From the NCBI GenBank assembly GCA_031555315.1, contig JAVBUO010000004.1, positions 35,812-99,811 of the forward strand: a stretch of DNA of 64,000 nucleotides, given 5' to 3'. The DNA comes from JAVBJV01 sp031555315 (lineage in GTDB: Bacteria; Pseudomonadota; Alphaproteobacteria; Acetobacterales; Acetobacteraceae). The translations under genes were made by a program, and so were the position numbers. Below, piece by piece: positions 26,236-35,470 of the stretch. The notes below the pieces were generated by a model that was not told the origin of the DNA, ran no database searches, and saw nothing but the letters and a program-made list of their open reading frames with translations. Position 1 is the first letter of the stretch. Each line of letters starts with the position of its first letter.

Positions 26236-26687
26236 GGCGGGGGGATGGTCTTCGGCGCCGTCCGGTACACGCTGGCTGCACGCTTCAGAAATGCATTCAC
26301 CATCAGGCGCACTGCTTCGTTGAACACTACGCCGATCGCGGCCTGCAGAAGACGACTCCGAAACTCGAAATCGACAAAGAAATCCACCTCGCACCCCTGC
26401 GGGTGCGGCTGGAATTTCCAGTGGTTGTTCAGGTAGCGGAAAGGTCCGTTCTCGTAGCGCACATGCACCAGATGCGGGCGTTCCAGCGTCACGCGGCTGG
26501 TGAAGGTCTCGCGGAACGGGCCGAAGCCGATGGTCAGATCGGCCAGCAGTTCGGTCTCGGTCTTCGAGCGCATCCGCGCCGCCGCGCACCACGGCAGGAA
26601 TTGCGGATATTTGCCGACATCGGCAACCAGATCGAACAATTGTTCAGGCGTGAAGCTTACAACGCGCTTTTCTGCATGGGTCGGCAT
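26226..26687 (-). CDS. RatA/COQ10-family START-domain protein
   Basis: The 153-residue protein has a single START/polyketide-cyclase-like domain. Typical segments are VVSFTPEQLFDLVADVGKYPQFLPWCAAARM, FGPFRETFTSRVTLERP, GPFRYLNNHWKFQPHPQGCEVDFFVDFEF, and LQAAIGVVFNEAVRLMVNAF. The alphaproteobacterial members behave like COQ10, a ubiquinone-binding protein needed for respiration, rather than the RatA toxin of E. coli, although databases use both names. It follows lipA by 10 bases at the end of the pdh-lip block, a common alphaproteobacterial arrangement. Confidence 0.9.
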   Translation of the reverse strand: MPTHAEKRVVSFTPEQLFDLVADVGKYPQFLPWCAAARMRSKTETELLADLTIGFGPFRETFTSRVTLERPHLVHVRYENGPFRYLNNHWKFQPHPQGCEVDFFVDFEFRSRLLQAAIGVVFNEAVRLMVNAFLKRAASVYRTAPKTIPPPQA

Positions 26688-26697
26688 CCGGAAAAAC

Positions 26698-27684
26698 TCA
26701 GCGTGCCCGTTCCGCCGTGGCCTGCAGCTTTTGTTCGCGCGCTGCCCGCATCGCCGCAAAATCTGCATCGGCATGATACGACGACCGCGTCAGCGGGCTG
26801 GACGCCACCATCAGAAAACCTTTGGCGCGGGCCATGCGCGCGTAATCCTCGAACTCCTCGGGGGTTGCAAACCGCGCCACCGCCGCATGCTTCACGGTCG
26901 GCTGCAGGTACTGGCCCAGCGTGATGAAATCGACATCGGCGATGCGCAGATCGTCCATCACCTGCCCGATCTCGGATCTGTCCTCGCCCAGCCCGATCAT
27001 CAGGCCGGATTTGGTGAAGATCGACGAATCGATCCGCTTGACCTGATCGAGCAGCCGCAGCGACTGGTAATACCGCGCCCCCGGACGAATGCCCGGGTAC
27101 AGGCGCGGCGTGGTCTCCAGATTATGGTTGAACACATCGGGCTTCGCCGCGACCACGATTTCCAGCGCGCCTTCCTTACGCATGAAGTCGGGTGTCAGGA
27201 TCTCGATCGTCGTGGCAGGCGACGTGTTGCGCACCGCCGCAATCACCGCCGCGAAATGCGCCGCCCCGCCGTCGTCCAGATCGTCGCGGTCGACCGAGGT
27301 GATCACCACATGCCGCAGCCCCAGCTTGGCCACCGCATCGGCCACGCGATTGGGCTCGTCGGCATCCAGCGCATCGGGCATGCCGGTGCGCACGTTGCAG
27401 AACGCGCAGGCGCGCGTGCAGATCTCGCCCATGATCATCATGGTGGCATGCCGGTGCGACCAGCACTCGCCGACATTCGGACAGGCGGCTTCCTCGCACA
27501 CCGTAACCAGCTTGTGTTCCTTCAGCAGGTCGCGGGTTTCGTTGTACACCGGATGGCCGGGCGCCTTCACCCGGATCCAGGCGGGTTTGCGCTGGATCGG
27601 GTTGTCGGGCCGGTTCGCCTTTTCGGGGTGACGCGCGACATGAGCGCCGCCCCGGGAATGATCGATCAGAACACGCGTTGACAT
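26698..27684 (-). CDS. lipA: Lipoyl synthase
   Basis: LipA (328 residues) is a radical SAM enzyme that inserts two sulfurs into protein-bound octanoyl groups. Both iron-sulfur motifs are present: CEEAACPNVGEC for the auxiliary cluster and CTRACAFCNV (CX3CX2C) for the SAM cluster. The closing SSPLTRSSYHADADF segment is typical. It starts 3 bases after lpd, directly supplying lipoate to the pyruvate dehydrogenase subunits encoded upstream, which carry lipoyl lysines on both E2 and E1-beta. Confidence 0.96.
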   Translation of the reverse strand: MSTRVLIDHSRGGAHVARHPEKANRPDNPIQRKPAWIRVKAPGHPVYNETRDLLKEHKLVTVCEEAACPNVGECWSHRHATMMIMGEICTRACAFCNVRTGMPDALDADEPNRVADAVAKLGLRHVVITSVDRDDLDDGGAAHFAAVIAAVRNTSPATTIEILTPDFMRKEGALEIVVAAKPDVFNHNLETTPRLYPGIRPGARYYQSLRLLDQVKRIDSSIFTKSGLMIGLGEDRSEIGQVMDDLRIADVDFITLGQYLQPTVKHAAVARFATPEEFEDYARMARAKGFLMVASSPLTRSSYHADADFAAMRAAREQKLQATAERAR

Positions 27685-27687
27685 GGG

Positions 27688-29085
27688 CTAGAAATGGATC
27701 ACCCGGCCGTAGGCATCAAGCACTGATTCGTGCATCGCCTCGGACAGGGTCGGGTGCGGGAATACCGTATGCATCAACTCGGCCTCCGTGGTCTCCATCG
27801 TTTTGGCGACGACATAACCCTGGATCATCTCGGTCACTTCCGGTCCGGCCATGTGCGCGCCCAGCAATTCGCCGGTCTTGGCGTCGAACACCGTCTTTAC
27901 CAGACCGTCCGGCTCGCCCAGCGCGATCGCCTTGCCGTTGCCGATAAACGGGAAGCGGCCGACGCGCACCTCGTAGCCCAGTTCCTTCGCCCTGGCCTCG
28001 GTCAGTCCGACCGAAGCGACCTGCGGGCGGCAATAGGTGCAGCCCGGAATGTTGCGCACGTCCATCGCATGCGGATGCTTGCCGGCGATGTTCTCGACGC
28101 AGATGATCCCTTCGTGCGACGCCTTGTGCGCCAGCCATGGCGCGCCGGCCAGGTCGCCGATCGCATAAACGCCGGCTTCGCCGGTGCGGCCGAATTCGTC
28201 CGTCACCACATGGGTGCGGTCGACCTTCACCGCCGTGCCTTCAAGCCCCAGATTTTCGACATTGCCGACGATGCCCACCGCCGAGATCAGGCGTTCCACC
28301 GTGATCTCCTGCGTCTTGCCGCCCTGCTCGACCGTCACCGTCACGCTGTCGGCGCTCTTCTTCACGCCCTTCACGTTGGCCGCCGTCAGGATCGTCATGC
28401 CCTGCTTTTCGAACTGCTTCTGCGCGAAGGCCGAGATCTCGGCATCCTCTACCGGCATCACGCGGTCCATCATCTCGACGACGGTGACCTTGCTGCCCAT
28501 GTTCTGGAAGAACGACGCGAATTCGATGCCGATCGCGCCCGAGCCCATCACCAGCAGGGTCTTCGGCACGGCAGGAGCGACCAGCGCCTCCTTGTAGCTC
28601 CAGATCAGCTTGCCGTCGGGTTCGATCCCCGGCAGCACGCGCGCCCGCGCGCCGGTGGCCAGAATGATGTGCGGCGCCTTCAGTGTGGCAACCGGTTTGC
28701 CATCCTTGCTGACTGCAAGCGTCTGTTTGCCGGCCAGCTTGCCCGTGCCATCGAACACGGTGACCTTGTTCTTCTTCAGCAAGCCCTTCACACCCGCCGA
28801 AAGCTGCGCCGCCACGCCGCGCGAACGCTTCACCACCTTGGCAAAGTCGAAACGCGGGTTATCAGCGGCAAAGCCGTACGCATCCAGCGTATGCAGCATG
28901 TGGTTGATCTCGGATGCACGCAGCAACGCCTTGGTCGGGATGCAGCCCCAGTTCAGGCAGATCCCGCCCAGATGTTCGCGTTCCACCAGCGCGGTCTTCA
29001 TGCCGAGCTGCGCGGCGCGGATCGCGGCGACATAGCCGCCCGGCCCGCCGCCGACGACGATCAGATCAAACGATGTATCGCTCAT
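27688..29085 (-). CDS. lpdA: Dihydrolipoyl dehydrogenase (E3)
   Basis: E3 (465 residues) reoxidises dihydrolipoamide in the pyruvate dehydrogenase complex, making NADH. It has the FAD motif VVGGGPGGYVAAIRAAQLG, the redox-active disulfide in GGICLNWGCIPTKALL, the NAD motif VMGSGAIGIEFASFF, and the C-terminal catalytic HPHPTLSE (His-Glu pair). It lies 12 bases after the E2 gene in the pdhA-pdhB-pdhC-lpd-lipA cluster. Confidence 0.96.
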   Translation of the reverse strand: MSDTSFDLIVVGGGPGGYVAAIRAAQLGMKTALVEREHLGGICLNWGCIPTKALLRASEINHMLHTLDAYGFAADNPRFDFAKVVKRSRGVAAQLSAGVKGLLKKNKVTVFDGTGKLAGKQTLAVSKDGKPVATLKAPHIILATGARARVLPGIEPDGKLIWSYKEALVAPAVPKTLLVMGSGAIGIEFASFFQNMGSKVTVVEMMDRVMPVEDAEISAFAQKQFEKQGMTILTAANVKGVKKSADSVTVTVEQGGKTQEITVERLISAVGIVGNVENLGLEGTAVKVDRTHVVTDEFGRTGEAGVYAIGDLAGAPWLAHKASHEGIICVENIAGKHPHAMDVRNIPGCTYCRPQVASVGLTEARAKELGYEVRVGRFPFIGNGKAIALGEPDGLVKTVFDAKTGELLGAHMAGPEVTEMIQGYVVAKTMETTEAELMHTVFPHPTLSEAMHESVLDAYGRVIHF

Positions 29086-29097
29086 AAGCGCCCCCGG

Positions 29098-30375
29098 TTA
29101 CAGCAGCATCGACAGAGGATCTTCGACGATCCCCTTGAACACCTGCAGCCATTCGGCCGCCAGCGCGCCATCGACGATGCGATGATCGACACTGACCGTC
29201 ACCGTCATCATCGTCGCGATGGCCAGCGCACCGTTCTTCACCACCGGGCGCTGTTCCGCCGCCGACACCGCCAGGATCCCGGCCTGCGGCGGATTGATGA
29301 TCGCCGCGAATTCCTTCACGCCGAACATCCCCATGTTCGAGATGCTGAACCCGCCACCCTGGAATTCCTCGGGCTTCAGCTTGCCCGTCTTGGCGCGCGC
29401 GGCCAGGTCTTTCATCTCGGCACTGATCGTCGATAGCCCCTTCTGATCGGCCTTGCGCACGATCGGCGTGATCAGCCCGTCGGGGATCGATACCGCGACC
29501 GAGATATCAACGTCGCTGTACAGCACCGCACCTTCGTCGGTCCAGGTGGCGTTGACCTGCGGCATACGGCGTAGCGCCAGCGCGGTCGCTTTGATGATCA
29601 GATCGTTGACGCTGAGCTTGTACGCCCCCGCACCTTCCTTCGGCGCTTTGGCGTTCAGATCGGCGCGCAGCTTCAGCAGCGCATCGAGCTCGACATCGAC
29701 CGACGCATAGAAATGCGGCACCGTCGCCTTGCTCTCGCTCAGGCGACGGGCAATCACCTTGCGCATGGTGGAGTGCGGCACCAGCGTGTGCGGCGCAGTG
29801 ATCGACGCGGCCGACAGCGCCGGTGCGGCAGGAGCAGGTGTCGCTACAGGCGCCGCACGCTGCACGGGCGCGGCGGGCGCACCTAACGCGGCTTCGACGT
29901 CCACCTTCACGATCCGCCCGTTCGGGCCGGTGCCCTTTAATGTCGCCAGGTCCAGCCCGGCCTGCAGCGCCATGCGGCGCGCCAGCGGCGAGACGAAAAT
30001 CCGCTCGTCCCCCTTCGCTGTGGCGGATGCGACAGGCGCGGCAACAGCCGGTGCGGGGATCGCCGCCGGGGCCGGAGCCGGTGCGGCAGCGGCCGGCGGT
30101 TTGGCAGGCGCGGCAGCGCTGGGCACCGCTTCGCCCTTTTCCACCAGCACGGCGATCGGCGTGTTCACCGCCACGCCCTGCGCGCCGTCACCGACCAGAA
30201 TTTTGCCCAGAATGCCTTCGTCCACGGCTTCGACTTCCATCGTCGCCTTGTCGGTTTCGATCTCGGCGATCACATCACCGGATTTCACCGTATCGCCTTC
30301 CTTCTTCAGCCAGCGCGCCAGCGTGCCCTCGGTCATCGTCGGGGACAGAGCGGGCATCAGAATGTTGGTCGCCAT
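29098..30375 (-). CDS. pdhC: Pyruvate dehydrogenase E2, dihydrolipoamide acetyltransferase
   Basis: The 425-residue E2 forms the complex core and transfers acetyl groups to CoA. Residues 1-80 form one lipoyl domain with the modified lysine in ETDKATMEVEAV. A Pro/Ala linker follows, then a peripheral-subunit-binding domain (IFVSPLARRMALQAGLDLATLKGTGPNGRIVKVDVEAAL, read here in pieces) near 127-165. The catalytic domain ends with VSVDHRIVDGALAAEWL (His/Asp). A single lipoyl domain is normal for alphaproteobacteria. It lies 24 bases after pdhB. Confidence 0.95.
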   Translation of the reverse strand: MATNILMPALSPTMTEGTLARWLKKEGDTVKSGDVIAEIETDKATMEVEAVDEGILGKILVGDGAQGVAVNTPIAVLVEKGEAVPSAAAPAKPPAAAAPAPAPAAIPAPAVAAPVASATAKGDERIFVSPLARRMALQAGLDLATLKGTGPNGRIVKVDVEAALGAPAAPVQRAAPVATPAPAAPALSAASITAPHTLVPHSTMRKVIARRLSESKATVPHFYASVDVELDALLKLRADLNAKAPKEGAGAYKLSVNDLIIKATALALRRMPQVNATWTDEGAVLYSDVDISVAVSIPDGLITPIVRKADQKGLSTISAEMKDLAARAKTGKLKPEEFQGGGFSISNMGMFGVKEFAAIINPPQAGILAVSAAEQRPVVKNGALAIATMMTVTVSVDHRIVDGALAAEWLQVFKGIVEDPLSMLL

Positions 30376-30399
30376 CGTAATTCCTCTCCTGCGCGCGGC

Positions 30400-31737
<1,338 letters not shown>

Positions 31738-31742
31738 AATGT

Positions 31743-32750
31743 TCAGCCCTCCACCAGGATGTCAGTCCAAAGTTCGCTCTCGGGCGGTTCCGGCGAATTC
31801 TGGGCGAAATCGGCAGCGTCCTGCACGATGGCCTTCACCTCGTCGTCGATCGCTTTCAGCGCCGCCTCGGCCACACCGCCATCCAGCAGCACTTTGCGCA
31901 CATGGTCGATGCAGTCGTGTGTTTCACGCATCTTCTGCACTTCCTCGCGCGTGCGGTATTTGGCCGGGTCTGACATCGAATGGCCGCGATAACGATAGGT
32001 GATCATCTCCAGCAGGAATGGCCCCTTGCCGGCGCGGCAATGGGCAACGGCTTCGTCCCCGGCGGCTTTGACCGCCGCCACGTCCATGCCGTCGACCTGC
32101 AGGCTCGGGATGCCCCACGGCGCGCCGTTCTTCGACAGGTCGTGCGAAGCCGAGGAACGGTCCACGCTGGTCCCCATGCCGTATTTGTTATTCTCGATGA
32201 TGAAGATGGTCGGCAGCTTCAGCAGCGCCGCCAGATTGAAGCTTTCATACACCTGCCCCTGGTTCGACGCGCCATCGCCGAAGTAGGTCAGGCTCACGCG
32301 GTCGTTGCCGCGATACCAGTTGGCGAAGGCCAGCCCGTTACCCAGACTGACCTGCGCGCCGACGATCCCGTGCCCGCCGAAGAAGTTCTTCTCGCGCGAG
32401 AACATGTGCATCGAGCCGCCCTTGCCCTTGGAATAGCCGCCGATCCGCCCGGTAAGTTCCGCCATCACGCCGCGCGCTTCCATGCCGCACGCCAGCATGT
32501 GCCCGTGATCGCGGTACGAGGTGATCACCTGATCGCCCTCGCCGATCGCCATCTGCATGCCGATCACCACGGCTTCCTGGCCGATATACAAATGGCAGAA
32601 CCCGCCAATCAGCCCCATGCCGTAAAGCTGGCCGGCCTTTTCCTCGAACCGTCGGATCAGCAGCATGTCGCGATAGGCTTTTTGGAGTTGCACCCGGGAC
32701 ATCGGCGGTTCTTTGCCCTTTGTCCGTTTCTTATCAGGTCCTTGCGCCAT
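31743..32750 (-). CDS. pdhA: Pyruvate dehydrogenase E1 alpha
   Basis: E1-alpha (335 residues) binds thiamine diphosphate; the motif GDGASNQGQVYESFNLAALLKLPTIFIIENN and the phosphorylation-loop-like YRYRGHSMSDPAKYR are present. I chose ATG 32750 because GGAG lies 9 bases before it; an ATG at 32765 and TTG at 32768 in frame lack a well-spaced site. It is the first pdh gene, preceded by an AT-rich 337-base gap that holds an inverted repeat and the only obvious promoter room for the cluster. Confidence 0.94.
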   Translation of the reverse strand: MAQGPDKKRTKGKEPPMSRVQLQKAYRDMLLIRRFEEKAGQLYGMGLIGGFCHLYIGQEAVVIGMQMAIGEGDQVITSYRDHGHMLACGMEARGVMAELTGRIGGYSKGKGGSMHMFSREKNFFGGHGIVGAQVSLGNGLAFANWYRGNDRVSLTYFGDGASNQGQVYESFNLAALLKLPTIFIIENNKYGMGTSVDRSSASHDLSKNGAPWGIPSLQVDGMDVAAVKAAGDEAVAHCRAGKGPFLLEMITYRYRGHSMSDPAKYRTREEVQKMRETHDCIDHVRKVLLDGGVAEAALKAIDDEVKAIVQDAADFAQNSPEPPESELWTDILVEG

Positions 32751-33087
32751 GGCCGGCTGCTCCATCAAGAAATGATTCCACTCCTGACGTAATGAGGCTG
32801 CCTGCCAGTTGCAAGCACTGCTTTTTGAGCTAACTAGTTGTTGTGCAATGCAAAAAAATAAATTAACCTAATTTCGGTTAAGTAGTTGATGCAAGGCATT
32901 ACACGTTACCAAACCACAAAAATAAACCTGATTTCCCGCGAAAAAGCGTGCAAAAAATCAAAATACTAATATTTTTTAAAATTTTATTTCTATGCCGCAA
33001 CCACAAAACAGTCTGCCGTGTACGAACAACATTATTCACGCATGCATGATTACACCCGCAAAGGGCAGCGATTCGACGGTGGGGTAT
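32751..33087 (-). promoter_or_regulatory. AT-rich regulatory gap upstream of the pdh operon
   Basis: This 337-base stretch has no credible gene and is far richer in A and T than its surroundings. It holds a perfect 6-bp inverted repeat, TTAACC-N7-GGTTAA (32863-32881), and several TTGC/GCAA half-sites, including TTGTGCAATGC (32841-32851) and TTGATGCAAGGC (32886-32897). A promoter for pdhA is expected here, probably with a carbon-status regulator, but no start site can be fixed by eye. Confidence 0.5.
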
Positions 33088-33417
33088 TCAGAACAGCCGG
33101 TTTCCAGGGCCGTACGGAACGACGATCTCATTCGGGTCGGCCAGATTGAGCATGGCGCGGGCGCGTTCGTCCAGCAGATCGGGGTCCAGCAACGGGCCGC
33201 GCAGCCCCGATACACGATGCTCCCACGCATCGCGATCGGCTTCCACCCGCGCGAGGTCGCCACGCATCTCGCCGAGTTGGGTTTCGCGCAGCCGCTGCGT
33301 AATGATGCCGCGATCTCCCTGTGTGCCCTGCCAGATGAAATAAGCGGCAAGCATCAGGAAAAAGGTCGGCCATATCATCGCTTTCAGCCGCTGCTTTGCT
33401 GCACGTCCGAACGACAT
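33088..33417 (-). CDS. ftsB: FtsB/DivIC-type septum formation initiator
   Basis: The 109-residue protein has one N-terminal transmembrane helix (MIWPTFFLMLAAYFIWQG), then a periplasmic coiled coil (ITQRLRETQLGEMRGDLARVEADRDAWEHRV) and a short C-terminal domain (LLDERARAMLNLADPNEIVV). This is the FtsB/DivIC architecture of a divisome linker protein. ATG 33417 gives the normal N terminus. Its position between eno and pdhA is the standard alphaproteobacterial order, which supports the assignment. Confidence 0.88.
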   Translation of the reverse strand: MSFGRAAKQRLKAMIWPTFFLMLAAYFIWQGTQGDRGIITQRLRETQLGEMRGDLARVEADRDAWEHRVSGLRGPLLDPDLLDERARAMLNLADPNEIVVPYGPGNRLF

Positions 33418-33668
33418 TTGTAACGAGCCCCTGTTCTTTACCAAGAGAGCACGATTACTTTCGAAAAGAAAGTTCTGTTTTCTAAAATCGGCAATCTCTT
33501 CAGTGTATGTTTTCACTTTCACGCGCCGGCCCCAACGATCCGCCCGCCCTGTGACAAACCGATACATAAAGCCTCAAGAAGGCCTTAATCCGCCCATGAT
33601 GTAACCGTTCCCGGGTGTTCTTCTGATGCTGCTCTACAAGCCGAACACATGTTCCGGGAAAATATGTT

Positions 33669-33968
33669 ATGAGAAAATTTCTTGCCACCTTGCTAATTAT
33701 CGGAAGCGCCGCAATTGCAACCGGCGCCCCCGCTCAGGCGGCCAGCCTGCAGCCCGCTCCCGCGTTCCACACGACGATCGACGTTCTGGACGTTCAGTAC
33801 AGAAGCCACGACCGGCGCCCGGGATGGGAACACAGGCCGTATTATCGCCAGCGCTACGAGCCGCCGCGCCGCTACCATCGGCCGCCGCCGCCGCGCTACT
33901 ACGGGCGTCAGCATTATCGCCACCACCCGCCGCCGCCGCCCCCTCGCCACCATTATCGCTATCGCTGA
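33669..33968 (+). CDS. Small secreted Pro/Arg/His/Tyr-rich protein
   Basis: The 99-residue product opens with a clear signal peptide (MRKFLATLLIIGSAAIATGAP, cleavage near AQA-A at 24-25). The mature C-terminal half is extremely biased: PPRRYHRPPPPRYYGRQHY and then a run of prolines with HHYRYR. No family function is known; such Arg/Tyr/His-rich exported peptides occur widely in alphaproteobacteria and may bind metals or the envelope. It is inserted on the opposite strand between eno and ftsB, which are otherwise adjacent, and is followed by a strong terminator. Confidence 0.72.
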   Translation: MRKFLATLLIIGSAAIATGAPAQAASLQPAPAFHTTIDVLDVQYRSHDRRPGWEHRPYYRQRYEPPRRYHRPPPPRYYGRQHYRHHPPPPPPRHHYRYR

Positions 33969-33976
33969 TCTTGCCT

Positions 33977-34009
33977 ATGAAAAGAGCCGGATTTTCCGGC
34001 TCTTTTCAT
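33977..34009 (+). terminator. Terminator after the small secreted protein
   Basis: ATGAAAAGAGCCGG (33977-33990), loop ATTTT, CCGGCTCTTTTCAT (33996-34009): a perfect 14-bp stem with A- and T-runs inside both arms. It starts 9 bases after the stop and could work in either direction. Confidence 0.88.
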
Positions 34010-34072
34010 ATGCCCGCGCACCGGCCGTCTCGAAGAAGCGGCGTTCGATCTCGATCAGCAGGTCGATACAAG

Positions 34073-34100
34073 AAAGGCCGGAGTTCGCACCCCGGCCTTT
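34073..34100 (-). terminator. Terminator downstream of eno
   Basis: AAAGGCCGG (34073-34081), a 10-base loop, then CCGGCCTTT (34092-34100), 20 bases past the eno stop. Read leftward the hairpin ends in TTTCTTG, a short T-tract. It separates eno from ftsB. Confidence 0.75.
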
Positions 34101-34120
34101 CCCGTTGATTTTACAAAATC

Positions 34121-35398
34121 TCAGCCACGCAGAATGGTGCGGCCCGCGTAACGCGCTTCGCTGCCCAGTTCGGCCTCGATGCGGATCAGCTGGTTGTACT
34201 TCGCCGTGCGGTCGGCGCGCGCCAGACTGCCGGTCTTGATCTGCCCGCAGTTGGTCGCCACCGCCAGATCGGCGATCGTCGCATCTTCGGTCTCGCCCGA
34301 ACGATGGCTCATCACCGCCGTATAGCCGGCGCGGTGCGCGGTCTGCACGGCTTCCAGCGTTTCGGTCAGCGTGCCGATCTGGTTCACCTTCACCAGGATC
34401 GAATTCGCCGTGCCCGCCGCGATGCCGCGGCGCAGGCGTTCGGTGTTGGTCACGAACAGGTCGTCGCCGACCAGTTGCACTTTCTTGCCCAGCGCCTCGG
34501 TCAGCAGTTTCCAGCCGTCCCAGTCGTCCTCGGCGCAGCCGTCTTCGATCGAGGCGATCGGGAACTTGTCGCACAGCGCCTTCAGGTAGCCGACCATCCC
34601 GGCGGCGTCGAACGTCTTGCCCTCGCCTTCCAGCACATACTTACCGTCCTTGAAAAACTCGGTCGAGGCGCAGTCGAGCGCGAACGTCACATCCTCGCCC
34701 GGGCGGTAGCCGGCCTTTTCGCAGGCCTTGCTGATGAAGCTCAGCGCCTCTTCCGCCGACTTCAGGTTCGGCGCGAAACCGCCTTCGTCACCCACGTTGG
34801 TGTTATGGCCGGCGGCGTGCAGCGCCTTCTTCAGTTCGGCGAAGATCTCGGCGCCGACGCGCACCGCATCGGCCATCGTGCCCGCCGCAACCGGCTGGAC
34901 CATGAATTCCTGGATATCGATCGGGTTGTCGGCATGCTTGCCGCCGTTCACGATATTCATCATTGGCACCGGCAACGTGCGCACATAGGCGCCGCCCACA
35001 TAGCGCCACAGCGGCAGGCCGACCGATTCCGCCGCCGCCTTCGCCACCGCCAGACTGACCGCCAAAGTCGCGTTCGCCCCCAGGCGCGCCTTGTTCGGCG
35101 TGCCGTCCAGGTCGATCATGATCTCGTCGATCTTGATCTGCTCGGTCGCGTCCAGACCGCTCAGCGCCTCGAAGATCTCGCCCTCGATGTTGTCGATGGC
35201 CTTCAGCACGCCCTTGCCGCCGTAACGCCCCTTGTCGCCGTCGCGCAGTTCCACCGCTTCATGCGCGCCGGTCGAGGCGCCCGACGGCACCGCCGCCCGC
35301 CCCATAGCGCCGTCTTCCAGTACCACATCGACTTCAACGGTTGGATTTCCGCGTGAATCCAGAATTTCGCGGGCGACAATATCAGCGATCGTGCTCAT
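34121..35398 (-). CDS. eno: Enolase
   Basis: Enolase (425 residues) interconverts 2-phosphoglycerate and phosphoenolpyruvate. Motifs include EILDSRGNPTVEVDV, the acid-base region SGASTGAHEAVELRDGD, PMMNIVNGGKHADNPIDIQEFM, SIEDGCAEDDWDGW (metal ligands), and the C-terminal signature ILVKVNQIGTLTETLE. In most relatives kdsA lies directly upstream; here a transporter gene intervenes. Terminators bracket it on both sides, so it is likely transcribed alone. Confidence 0.97.
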   Translation of the reverse strand: MSTIADIVAREILDSRGNPTVEVDVVLEDGAMGRAAVPSGASTGAHEAVELRDGDKGRYGGKGVLKAIDNIEGEIFEALSGLDATEQIKIDEIMIDLDGTPNKARLGANATLAVSLAVAKAAAESVGLPLWRYVGGAYVRTLPVPMMNIVNGGKHADNPIDIQEFMVQPVAAGTMADAVRVGAEIFAELKKALHAAGHNTNVGDEGGFAPNLKSAEEALSFISKACEKAGYRPGEDVTFALDCASTEFFKDGKYVLEGEGKTFDAAGMVGYLKALCDKFPIASIEDGCAEDDWDGWKLLTEALGKKVQLVGDDLFVTNTERLRRGIAAGTANSILVKVNQIGTLTETLEAVQTAHRAGYTAVMSHRSGETEDATIADLAVATNCGQIKTGSLARADRTAKYNQLIRIEAELGSEARYAGRTILRG

Positions 35399-35423
35399 GC
35401 TCGGGTTCCGTCCGAAAAATGGA

Positions 35424-35456
35424 AAAGGCCGGGGATGACTAGCACCCCCGGCCTTT
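35424..35456 (-). terminator. Terminator downstream of the dicarboxylate transporter
   Basis: AAAGGCCGGGG (35424-35434), an 11-base loop, CCCCGGCCTTT (35446-35456). Read leftward it follows the transporter stop by 14 bases and ends in TTTTCCATTTTT. An 11-bp perfect stem. Confidence 0.88.
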
Positions 35457-35470
35457 GATGACCACCGCCC

